Source: Allium sativum (Eukaryota > Streptophyta > Magnoliopsida > Asparagales > Amaryllidaceae). Taken from it: 64,000 bases of DNA. The notes beneath the pieces were generated by a model that searched no databases, was not told where the DNA came from, and was given only the letters and a program-made list of their open reading frames with translations. The position numbers and the translations under genes were made by a program. Where the stretch lies: NCBI GenBank assembly GCA_030737875.1, contig CM060912.1:875649199-875713198 (forward strand), given 5' to 3'. Of this stretch, positions 35,360-48,700 are shown one piece after another (position 1 is the first letter of the stretch; each line of letters begins with the position of its first letter).

Positions 35360-38300
35360 CTGCACAAATTAAGCAAACACCCGTTGTTTTAGTGACTTTT
35401 ACAATTGGCGGTTAGAACCAGAACCAAACCGATCCAAAAAGACCCAAACCGAATTCGATAGTTCTCGGGCCGGGTTCGGAAAATGAAAATTATAGTAAAG
35501 ACCCAGTCAAACCAGATCCAAAAGTCCTGAATGAAAAATGTTAACATATATACATTTTCATTGTTATTACACAGTACTCAAGCCGACTTGATCTGATATG
35601 ACCAAAGCTTGGGTCTAGGTTTGCCTGGCGCAGCGGTAAGGTTACCCGGCTGGTAATCTGGAGCGCGCAGGTTCGAGTCCCGGCCTCTTCACATATGTAA
35701 AGGAAAGGCTGTGCGCACTAATCGACCACCCCCAGAGCCCGGAAAGCCGTGAGAATAGTACTAGAACGGAAGACTGCCTAGGAAGCCCTCTCGCGCTTGA
35801 GTACAGGAGCCTTTGGCACTGGGTATCTTTAAAAAAAAAAATAGTTGGACCTGACAAAACTCGAACCGCCAAAAACCAATACACGCCGGGTCGGTTGCCA
35901 CCCTACTTCTACACATCTTGCTTTTTTTTTTTTCCTCATATTTCTATCCTCATAGATTGGCTTTGCCCACCCATCTGTGAGCTCCATATAACATAATTAT
36001 TGAAAAGGCACGTGTATATAGCTCATATAACAAGTAATCAAAACGAACTAAAGGTATGCAGGACATACGAACCTTATCCATTATTATATTTCATTTTATA
36101 GATTATCATTTCACGGATCTAAATGCTCAAGTCCCTCCTGATGTTTTGGTACTGAATTTGTAACGTACTATAAGGATGTTTATTTATATCTCTAGTTATC
36201 ATTTAAACCACATTTTACTAGGTAAATGCACTAATTTTCTGCAGTTAACCACATTTTACTTGGTAAATGCACTAATTTTCTGCAATTAATACAAGTGGAT
36301 TAACAAGTTTTATTTCTGTATACTAATTTGTTCATGTTAATGCCACAAAAGCTAAAGCTGTGGATGGTTTACGTTTCTAGTTTTAGGTTTTCGTCCATAC
36401 AAAAATGTGCAAGACATATATATAGTGAAAAGCAGTCAATTTAAAAAACGAAATTAACATATAAAACAGAAAACAATTATTTTTTCTTCGTATTTTGGGG
36501 ATAGCAGAAGCACAAAAACCAATTCATCATCTGTCGTCCCTCCATCTTCGCCATCTCCTCCATCTTTCTTCCATCCCCTCCACTGTTTCTCCACTCTTCT
36601 CATATTTTGCAATTAATGTTGAAAACTCAAAACACGATACAAAATAAATCAAAGGACACCTAATTATTTCACTGATTACTCGTACATTAAATAAGTAAAA
36701 TTAAATTTATCCGCATTAAATCAAATATTTGTAGTTTAATTTTTTTTCTTTATTTCGTTATTTTTTAAGGATGACGGTGCATTAAATTCAATATTTAAAT
36801 TTACCACATTTTAATTCATTTCAGACAATGATCAATCAGAAACCCTTCATACTCCATCCAATTTAATATTTTGTGCATGTCACCAATCAACTTTAAATAT
36901 ACTGGTTAGTTGTCAAAGTAATTTACACACAATATTTAATTCTACTCCTTTAAACTGACACTATAATGTCAGTCCAGATGTGGTCGGATCGAATGCCAAT
37001 GATATAAATTAACCACATTCGAAAAAAGGAGGAGAAAAGAATAAAGGGCATACCTATATCATGCTATTCATGAAAAGCATGATTAAGCAGTGGTAAAGTG
37101 AAAACCAATGGTTTAACAGTCACTTATTTTTTCAGTATTCAATTGCACTAAGCGGAAAAAACTTAAAATGAATATATCTTAAGCACTACTTATATCTGCC
37201 TCGCATAACTTTGAGTAAACTTAAGAAAAAAAAAAAAAATGTTTGGCTTGTGCAAATGGAAAAAAGAGAAGAACTGTTATAAGATAGTCATGTGCAAGAG
37301 AAATTTCCATTGTTTAAAGCCAAGATACATACTTCAGCAAAAACCTCATTTACCTAAAACAAAATCATGCCATAAGACAATGCAAATCCTTCACACAGAA
37401 ATACCACAGATTCACCCGCAGTTATCTTGCCTCGCATCTTTTACCGTTATTAAAACATAGATATTACCTAAAGTGTGCTTATGTCCAATTTTATTGATTC
37501 TCACTTAATGGTTTCAAAGTGTACCATAGCACGTAAGTACTTAAGTGCACTGAAAAACGGTTCGACGGTGCTTAGCTGTGCTCGGTCAGTGTAATAGGGT
37601 ATTGATTTTTAGTTTCTATGGACTATGGGACGACACTCTGTTTACATTAGAGACTAAAATGCATTGTTACAAATATGGATAGAAGTTTTATTTTTGGCTA
37701 AATGGATGTATCGAATATGATCATGATGATATGTGCTTACGATGAAAATTATATATCAAGTAGATATTTCAGATGTAGATTAAGCGGTTTAAAGTACCAT
37801 TAAGTGAGATAAGAAAACCATTGACTTGCCTTGTTTAGCATCTAATATGTGTAAATGAATTGTTGGATTCCAGTGTAATCTGAATAAATATAGATGAATG
37901 GGCGTTGAAAGCCGCAAATGGTTGAAAAAAATGCATTTCAAAATAGAAACAGCGGGATCATTCGTGAACAAGGATGGTGAAAGAAAAAAATATTTTAACA
38001 ACACAGTAAGTTTAATTAAATCGCCTGAAAACTAAAACTTATTGCTGATCATTCTGTCTACAAATTTTGCTATTCTAGCTCTTATTCTCTAGTGATCTAC
38101 AATTACAAAGTTGTTCTCAATCATTTCACATTTATGTATCAAACAAGATAAACAATTACGTAGGTGGATACATATTTAAACCAAGGTTTGAATTTATTTA
38201 TTTTCTGTTTTCGTTCCAATCATCGATGGATATTGAAGTTTCGGTTCCATTTCAAAAAAATTGGAAATTCCATTTTAATTTTGATTTCCAGTGCTTATTA

Positions 38301-41300
38301 GATAAATACATTTACATAAATCTATATTATATTCTTTGGATTATAATTATATATATAAGACATATATATGGAAGAAAAAACGGGTAACTTATAGCAATTT
38401 TAATACAAACGATCAACCGAGTCGTTCATATAATCACTTAATACAATTTATTTTATATTATTAATCTAAATTTCATTATTTTTATTTATTTATTTTGAAT
38501 TTGGCTCAATTTTGGAATTTCTTTTATGATTCTAATTCTGATCTTGATAGGTTTTTATTATAGAAATACATCAATATACACACACACATTAGATTTTGAT
38601 AGCTTTTCCATAGAAGTACATCAATACATACATACATACATACATATATATAAGTTGATTTCATTATTGATTTACTGTTTTTTCATGCTACCTCCGCTAA
38701 TTTGGGTTGGAACTAACAAAAATATCACCAACTTTGTTAAATCGTTTGATCATCTGTCCATTTTCTACTATCTTTTTTATTTGCTGCCTCTTTAATTTTT
38801 TTTTTTTTTTGCTCGTTACTGTTTTTTTTTTTTTTTTTTTTTGCAAATTTTCACTATTTTTTTACATTTTAAAAACTAAATACGATATTTGGATAGGAAC
38901 CGAAAGTTGTACCAGATTTCATCCTGGTTATGGACAGAACCGGAACAAAATTAAAGGAATTCCAACGAAATTTTAAAGTTTAAACCATGATTTAAACAAT
39001 ATCCATGGCATTGATGTCAAATAGAGAAGCAAACAAGAAAAAAGTTCAACATAACTAAAATATTTACTCACCACAAGCCAACCTTCCTCCAGCATTCCCA
39101 GTGCTGAGGCTGAGTTCATGTCCTCCTATGGAAAAAATTACAAAAGACATTCAAATATGAAAGTATAATCACAGGAATAACCAAATGGACGTTGGAAATT
39201 AATAATTTAAATGATTAGCATTGAAAGTTGAAACACATGCTTGTGAGCTTCACCTTTTCCAAGATCATCCGCTAGCTCGTGAACTACAAATGCTCTACCA
39301 ACCACCGCATTGGCTCCAGTAAGTGGAATCTATTGTTAATGGAAAATTCATGTGAGAGTCTTGTGACAAATAACAAATCATAAACTGGCAATCAGCCGCA
39401 TACATGTTTTATTTAAAACAATAGGAAAGTAGTTCGATATGAAATCACCTGATTATCGATGATAGTCGCCTCTGCCACTCCTATAGACAGTGAAAATATT
39501 AATAAATGCATCACAACTTACAATTACATCAAAAAAAGGGAAAAGAAAAATAAAATGAAATGTAACAAATTGTACCATCGGCATTTGCAACAATGTTTCC
39601 CAGGTCGCCCGCATGGCGGATTTCATCTTCAGGAGCACCATGTGTCAAGCCATTGGGATTGAAATGTGGTCCTGTTGAATTGTTGCATTTATGTAAGTGC
39701 AGGCAACTAGCTATTTCTCTTAAGAACTCTTATATGAGTTGGTGAGGCTGTGATATGGTTTGTTTTTTTTATTACGCATAAACAATCAAAAATGGGATTT
39801 TTTTGAACCAAGTTTCAAAATTTCAGTTTTCCTTTCCAATTCCCTCATTCAATATTTTTTAAATCTTTATTAAATTCGTAAATTTCAGTTATAATTCCTA
39901 TTTCCATTTTCGGTATTCTTTTCTCAAATACACCAACAAACAGAAAGTGGTTGTATTTATAAAAATAAATTTTATATTATACATTTTATTTGGTTTATTC
40001 AATTGTTGATATTTACCATTCTTTTGTGTGTGTTTTTGCTGAATTGAGTTGGAGTTGAAACAAGTATAACTAATTTTTTTTCTCAAACTACGCTTGTTTT
40101 GAACATATTTTATATTGCCTTGTTTGACCTTTTTTTGGGGATTCATGGACATATATAGTTATAAACTTCTTTTTATTAAAAAAAAAAAAAGGTTCGCGGT
40201 TTCGACCGAAATTCCCATTGTTCGCTTAGGTTTCAAGAGGGACTGAAACAAAGCAAAACTGAAATTCCGGATCAAAAAAGAGAATACTGAACTTCAAATT
40301 ATATAGAGAAAACCCCAACAAAAAAAGTATCAATTTGAATTTCAAATATATGAATATTCACAATATGATATTTCATCTTAGAAAACGTACATATTCACAA
40401 AATACATAAACGAAGTGACTAAAAAAATGAAGTAATGAATAAATGATTTTTTAGCATTTTAAATATTTATAATTAATTCAGTGTATATTTCATTTTCAAT
40501 TAAGTTTAAACTGTACATTTTATAAATCAAACAAATAAACGTATAATAATATGATAAATAAATATCAAGATCCAAAATTGAAACATTAGTCTAAATTTAC
40601 GAGTTAGGTTGAAATTTCTAAAATTACAGAAGACACCAAAACCTTGATTTTTTTTTTTTTCCCTTCGATCTTTGTTGTATTTTTCTACCTTTTTTTAACA
40701 CTTAAGCCATAAGCTAGAATTTAGATCAGAACAAAAGGATAGACGGAACTCCATCCCGATTATCAACAAAACAAAACATAAACAGCTGAAATGTCAATGC
40801 CTCGACTAGAATGTTAGCTACATGAACGTCTACTTAGAGGGTGTGAACAGAAAGCATCAGCAATTGTAGTAATGACTGCTATTGGTCAAATTATGATGGC
40901 TATCCAGCTTCTATTTCAATATACTTAAGAGTTTCTTTTTAATATAAAAGGGTCCACCCTGCAAAAACCATCAACATGATGAAGGTCGGATAGCACACTA
41001 TAAACTCTATAAAAACAAAGTGATGGAAAACAGTCTCCCACCAGTGTCATACAGTAAAAGCAGCAAAAAAGGTGAAAAGTCAAAGACAGCAAGTGGTTCT
41101 CATAAACATGAGCCAACAAAATAAATTCCTCTTATAAGAGTGAGAGGATGCGTCAGTGAAAATAATAAACATAAGGCGGTAGCTGGCAGATATAAAGAGT
41201 CCATGTCTGTTAATGCCAGTGGTACCAAGACTATGTGGACCAGGGAAGTAATGAACTGATCACAGACGGAACAGCTCACGGAAATCTGAACTACTCTTGA

Positions 41301-42569
41301 GACCAAACGTAGCCATAAGGCTTTAATCATCGCTGGCTGCTATTAAATATCAATGTTTTAAAACGCAAAAGGCGTACGTGAGGCGTTTTCGGGTCCGTGA
41401 GGCGAGGCGTAAGCCTTTTGGGTAAAGAAAAAGCGCAACACATATACTTAATTTTTAATATGGAATAACATTAAACTTTAAATAATAAGTAAAAACCATA
41501 TAAATTAACCTAGTCAACAATAGAAATTAGGAACCAATTAAATAAGAACTGATAAAAAAATATAGTAAAAAAACATAAAAAATACAATAAATTAAAAAAA
41601 TGGAACCAATTAAATTAGGACTGAATATTTTACCGATAGGGCAAAAGACGGAGTGAAAAGCCTTTGAGGCGTATGTTTTTTGCGTTTTTCACGCCTCAAT
41701 GGGTTGAGGCATACGTTTTTTTGCGTTTTTCACGCCTCAATGGGTTGAGGCTTAAGCCTCAAAGGTAAAACGCCTCATAAGTTGCGCCACAAGGCGTTTT
41801 TGCTCACGCCTAGCCTCGAGGTGCGCCTCAGGCGCGTTTTAAAACAATGTTAAATATTCAATAACAAAGTTGCATGTATTTCGTATTTCAGAATTCATAA
41901 TCCTTCAACTTTCTTGCAAATGCTCATGGAAATCTGAACTACTCTCGGGACCAAACATAATCTAGACTTGAATTTCTCTCATCATAAATACTAGTGTGTA
42001 ATCCGTGTGTTGCACATGGTAACATTGTAAAATACAATTTCATCATTTCATGTTAAAATTAGAACTTTATTGTGTGATGTTTGATAAATTCAGAGAAATA
42101 AATAAATAATAAATTAAACTTGTCATTACTGTCTATGTATAATTATGTTATGTAGCTCATAACCTTTATGTTTGAGCAAAAATATAATTTCAACATTTCA
42201 TTTAGTATGAAAATGTTAATCCATATTGAAACTGTCATATTTTAATGATTTATTAGATGAATTAGCAAATACTATTTAGCTGAACTTTTTTTTAAGATGC
42301 AAAATTAAAAGTAGTGTAATTAGTTTAAATATATGCAATCAAAGGTTAATAGCATGAAAAAAATTGAGAAGGATTTTATAGAAAAATTATAGAAATCTTA
42401 ATGTGGGGTTATTTTTAATTAAAATCAGAATTTTGTACTTCAAATATAAGATAAAATTTTGAAACAGATGATTATGATTGATTTACAAACTAAATTTATC
42501 ATTATTATTCATGTACATAATTTAATTTGCATGATCTACATGCATTTATATTTTATGGTTGAATGAAAA

Positions 42570-42610
<41 letters not shown>

Positions 42611-42743
42611 CATAGGATCATAAGCACCCCCAAACAGTACTACACCCCTAATTTTCACCACATCCCGGTTCCTTTCTTTTTCCACTAACTAATTTAATAT
42701 GTGGCTTAAAATGGAGTGCTATCAAATATGGGTGCCCTAAAGC

Positions 42744-42787
<44 letters not shown>

Positions 42788-45700
42788 GAAAATGGTTTGA
42801 TGGTATAATTTAATGTGTGCGATCTACATGTGTATGCATGATTTATTAGAAGAATAGACCACTATTAACCGAGATCATTTAATTAGTATGAAGTTGATAT
42901 TTCGCAAGTACAACAACAACAAAGCCATTAATCCCAAACAAGTTGGACGTAATAAGATTACAAAAAATTGAGAAAAATTAAGTATTTGTAATTGAGAAAA
43001 GCATCTTATGGCTAGGTTATTTACATATGAACTTTTATTCATTATATATTTTCATTTTTAAACAGTTTTGCTTCTACGGTTAATTGCATGTTTCATGTTG
43101 TCATAACAGAGCCGTGCCTTTGATAATTGCAAGATAATGTTATGTAGTGTCTAGTTGAGTCATGAGTTTGTATGTTTTGGTAACACGTTAAAAGTGAGAA
43201 TGCTTATATAATCTGATTTTTATCAGTGTAATTTGTGCATTCACATCATAACGTTGTAAAATATAAATTAATATCTTTTTTTTTAATTTGTTGAGACGAG
43301 AAGCTGACCGAAGTCGTAAAAACCCATAGTGCACCTAACCTGGATAGCGAGCACCACGTAAGTAGTTGATCATAACATATGCACATAGTAAGATCTTAAC
43401 ATGTTTTTCTAGGTTTCAAACTCATGTTCGTTGTTACCACGATGCAAAGTCCTTAACCACTGGGCTAATGCTGCGGACATAAATTAATATCTTAAAAGTT
43501 GTTTAAAATGAAATTATATTATATAACACACGATAATTTTTTTGAAATAAATGATTATTATTATATATATGTATATATTTCATGTTGTGTGATTTAAACA
43601 TTTCTATATCTAAATAAATAAATACTTATACGTAATGGCTAAGAAAATTCAGTCTTACTCTTGTTCTTAATTTTTGTATTCAAAATCGAGGTACTCTATA
43701 AAAACATTTTTTTGTTCTTAATTGTTGCCTCTCATCTAATCATATATTTATGACACACCAGACAGTCCACTGTAAAAATGTTTTTTCCATACATATGAAT
43801 ACTGTATTATTGTATATACAAAAAATTTCGTACTTCCAAGGATTTATTAATGAATGTAACGACTTAAAGTATTTTTAAGATTTATTAACTGTTGACGTCA
43901 AAAGTTGATCTTATGACGATCAACCCCAACGTGTGTTGAGTACACACGAAAAAACTATCACAGAGATGCAAGAAAAAGTAAATGAATAAGGAAGACACAA
44001 TATTTTATAGTGATTCGGCTTATATTGGTGTCAACGTCCACTTACACTGTCGATTACAGGTTACAGTGATTTTTTAGTAGAAGAAAATATAGATTACAAG
44101 ATTCTTGTATTGTTTGAAGTGCACAGTTGGATGTTTCCAATATACCGAGCGTAGTTGTTAGTGGAGAATTCAACATGTCTTTCCATTTCCAGCAATGATG
44201 TATTTATAGATGAAGGTGAGCCGAACCATTTGCCATGTGGCTTGCCTCTTTTTCGGAGTTTAGACACGTGGAGCTTGATCCAGCAGAGTAGTTGCGGCAG
44301 GGGACCCTGTCTACTGCTGATGAATAGTTCTCCTCGGAAACCGCTGTCCATAGTTATCAAGGCACGCACTTAGGCGCGCCTAAGCGCAAAAAAACCCAAA
44401 GCTCAAGGGTTGCGCCTTTTTCAGTTTGAGTGCGCCTTTTGTAGTTTGAGGTGCTTTTTTTGGCTAAATTCAAAAAAAAAATAAAAAAAATTTAATTGTT
44501 CAACAAATTATAAAATATGGTTTAAAATTTAAATCTTATTAATAAAATATGTAAATAATTGAATGATTTATAAAATATGGTTTACAAATTAATTTATAGT
44601 TAATAAAATAGCAGATCAAACTCGTATAAAAGGCACACAAAAAGCTCAAGCCTCAAAAAAATCCAGGCTCAATGGTTGCGCCTTTTTGCGCCTTAGCGCC
44701 TTAACTACTATGTCGCTGTCGACGTGGAGCTTGATATTTGACGTATCAAAAGGAGAGCTGGTCAAAAGCTAATCTGAATCAGCGATCTTGGAAGTAGGAC
44801 TTCGTCCGGTAGCGCATGATTCCCCAGATACTTCTGATGAGATCTGAGGCTTTAGGCTTGACCTGGTATTATGGGATTGACCCGATCTATTGGTTGATAG
44901 ACGGCTGGATCGATCTATTGATGGCTCAACCGACTAATTTGATGTCGTTATGACTTGGGGCCGGCTTATGGTTGGTCGACATATGATAATAAACATTCAT
45001 AAAGTTTGGAATCGTTGATGGCTTCATTCATTGGTTGGAACGACTTTTGCCAAAAGTTGGTCAACACTTTGCCTCCCAGAATACATCTTGAAGAAAGGAG
45101 ATGTGTTTTGGATTTTCTAAAGAATGTTGTACAACAGAGATTATACAGAATCATCTCAAGGCCAGAAAACTGACGATCAACAACGGTTGTATTAAGGCCA
45201 GAAGTTCGACGACCACTGAGGGTCGTATTAAGGCCAGAAAACCGACAACCATATTAAGGCCGGAAACTTGTGAGTAAGTCGATCATTCCGAGTTGGTCTT
45301 TGGTAGAAACAGAAAAACCAAGATCCCGTTAATTAACTGATATCTGTAAAGAACGGGGGTACGAGCATTGAACATGCTCGGCTTCTTTTGGTGAGACGGT
45401 TTAGTCTGAGTGACGAACATGAGTTATGCTCGGTTTTGCAAGGTTGGCAAGTATCAGCCATACTCGGCTTAGATAATTAGCGAGTATCAGCCATACTCGG
45501 TTTAAAGAGCTGACGAGTATAAACCATATTTGACTTAAAGAGTTGACGAGCATGAACCATACTCGGCTTTGCCTGGTGAGACGGTGTAGTCGGTTGTTCC
45601 AGGGTTCTAAGGTTGGACTTTGATCATTTTTAGAGAATGGTCATAAGGTTTTTGAGCATAAACCATACTCTTGGGTTGATAGCTTTGCAAAGTCCTGACA

Positions 45701-48700
45701 AGATTTTGTGAAGTCTGGCGAGTATCGATCATACGCGGCTTACAAAATTTGCGAGTATTAACCATACTTGGTTTGTTGAGTTGACGAGTATTAACCATAC
45801 TCGGCTTAGGTATTTGGCTTGAAAAGTATTAACCATACTCGGCTTATGGAATTGGCGAGTATTAACCATACTCGGCTTATGGAGCTGACGAGTATTAACC
45901 ATACTTAGATATGGTGGCAGGCATCGACTGTGGTTTAGAAACGGTGGCTAGCACTGACCATATTCAGGTCGGCGAGCGTCAATCATGCTCGGCTTGAATC
46001 ATTCAAACATAATCCATGTTTGAAAAAGAAAGTTTATTGCTACTAAGGGGCATGCCTAGAAGCACCTCAAACTACAAAAAAAATGAAAACAAGTTCTAAA
46101 CGGGTGAGTTGAAACCAGAGCATGCCAAGAAGCTAAATGCTAACTTCATACGTGTGTGCTTAAAAATAATCACATTATTGAAAATAATAAAAGTACATTT
46201 CTTATATCCTAAGAAATGAGCAAAATCCACGATGATCTAAACTTTATTAATTAATGATGCTGCAATTGTTGGGCTCAGGGTCCTTTCCGTTTCGAGGAGC
46301 TCGAGGACCGTCCTGAGGAGCTTGGGCAGAAGGTTGTGGCCGCATGGCATGAATAGATTTCTTGACGTACTCGGGTAGTTCCCAACGTCAAACTCTATCC
46401 TCAATGAGATCGCGTAAATGTTTGCATTCGTTGTGTTGTGGCCTGCCACGTTGTGGTACATGCAGTGTTTTCCGGACTTGAGCTCTCTCTGAGTCGGCTC
46501 TCTTCGAGAAGGCTTGGGGAAAGGTAGAGAACCTCATACGTCGAAATAGATGTCAAGCAGGGATGAGTTGAGCTTGATGTATCGGCCGTACTTGTCTTCT
46601 CTCCGGGATCGTACGTTTTGATCGTTCTTTTCCGAGACTTTTCCTTTTCTTTTGTTTTGGCCATTGGTGTTGGATGGGCCTCCGTCCTTGGTAGCAAGTA
46701 CCTCGAGGCTTTCCATCTCGATGCTAGCGTCCTCTTGTCGAAGGAACCTATCGGCTTCAGCACAAAAATCTTCGATGTCCTTGGGAGGGTCTCTGGTTAA
46801 AGAGATCCTGAATTCTGATCGGTTCTGAACACCTGCAATGACGGCCATAAGTATCATCGATAATTTAGGTTGATCGACTGATGCTACGACCGCGTTGAAT
46901 CTTTCTAAAAAGGATCAGAGGGTCTCGTCGGGCTGCTGCTTGATGGAGGTAAGGAACATGACGCTCTTTGGTCGAGAGATGTGAACTCTGAATTGCTCGA
47001 TGAAGCGGATGACCAACATGTTTCAGCTGTTGATCGACTCAGTTGTTAGCTGCAAGAACCACATGTCAGCTATGTCGGTGAGGAATAGAAGGAAGCACTT
47101 GGTCGTGACGTTGGTTGATGCAGAGAGTACTTCCATGTGACGCATGTATCGCATGAGGTGAATGGCCGGGTCGGTCCGGCCGTTGTAGGGCTCCAGGACC
47201 GGAAGCTTGAAGTCTGGAGGATTTCGGAAGTTTCTGATTTTCCGTGTGAATAGACTGCGGTGGATGTCATCCATGTCCTGTTGAGAGATGTCTCGGGTGA
47301 AACGTTTGATGATGCTTGCAAGCTAGCTTCCATCTTCGAGGAGTCATTGCTACAAATCCAATTATGTATTGGGGACATGGGTGAGAATCCCAGTAGTAGG
47401 ATCCAACGAAAGCATGCTCGAAAGGCAAACGACCGGTCGGCTTTGACCTTTGAGAGTTGAGTGAGGGTGAGGGTGTATCCTAGCCTCGAGCGCTGGTTCG
47501 GTCGCAGTTAAAATCGTCTGGTTATTATTGGACCAAATCGTCTCTGCCCCTATTGGGAGTAATGGGCTCAGGCGAGTGGTACGCATATGGAGCTCAGCAC
47601 TGCACCCGCTCGGAGCGATGTTAGAAGGGTTTACAATAGTGTTTCTCTCCGTCACGTTAAGAACCGGTATGATAGAGTGGTCTTGGTGACACGGAAGGTT
47701 GTCGTCACTAGCTCTTCGTTGAGGGGAAGGCGGCATAAGACGGGTTTGCAGTAAGACGTTGGGTCGAACCGGATGTAACAACGTTCCTGGTTCTGACCGA
47801 CCCAAAAGTTGAACTGATTCAAAAGCTATTTGTTCAGGGAGTTGAGTCGATCCCTGAACCGAAGGCAAATCGGTCGATTGGTTCTGAACTTGGCCAGGGT
47901 CGACCTGCGAATCTGCAGCTACCAAATCCCCGCCTAACACTTGAAGTGATGCTCCTGGCTGTAGCCGATCAGGATGTAAAGTTAAGCCAGGAGGAAGCAA
48001 AGATATGGACCGATCTGGGGCTTGGTTCCCCGCAGACCGAAGATCAGTTGTTGCCCTAGTCTCGCCCAGTGTAGGACATGATCCTGGAATTTGAGATCCC
48101 TTTTCTATTCAAGCGAAGAGGTTGTTCATCACCCCCTACTGATGTTTGAGAAGTTCACCCTGAGATGTCATCTGATTTCTGAACTCAGACAAAATTTTAT
48201 CCATGTCGTCTCTGGTGAGATATTGAGACGTGTCTTTGTGGGAGAAAGCCTCATGGCTCACCTCCGTTGCTATTGTTTATGCTGCATCTGCAGGTGAAGG
48301 ACGGGAAGATGAAGCATCATTTTTCCACTCGATTGTCATTGCTTAGAAATTGTTGAAGACGGTCGAAGATCGTAGGGTATGTTTGTGTCCCCTACTTGGT
48401 GCGTCAAAGTGTTAGACGTCAAAAGTTGGTCTTATGACGATCAACCCCAACGTGTATTGAGTACACATGAGAAACTATCACAGAGATGTAAGAAAAAGTA
48501 AATGAACAAGGAAGACAATATTTTATAGTGGTTCAACTTATATCGGTGACTACGTCCACTTATAATCTTTGTTTATACTGTCAATTACAGGTTACAGTGA
48601 TGTTTTAGTGGAAGAAAGTAGAGATTGCAATATTCTTGTATTGTTTGAAGTGCACGGTTGGATGTTTCCAGTATACCGAGCGTAGGTTGTTAGTGGAGAA

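Noticed and set aside
35616..35700. Possible tRNA gene
   Set aside because: A and B boxes are present but the body continues for 150 bp to an A-run and does not close as a cloverleaf. It is the head of a SINE.
45400..45990. CRISPR-like array
   Set aside because: The repeats are degenerate, spacing varies, spacers are themselves repeated, and the host is a plant. It is a minisatellite inside a retrotransposon.
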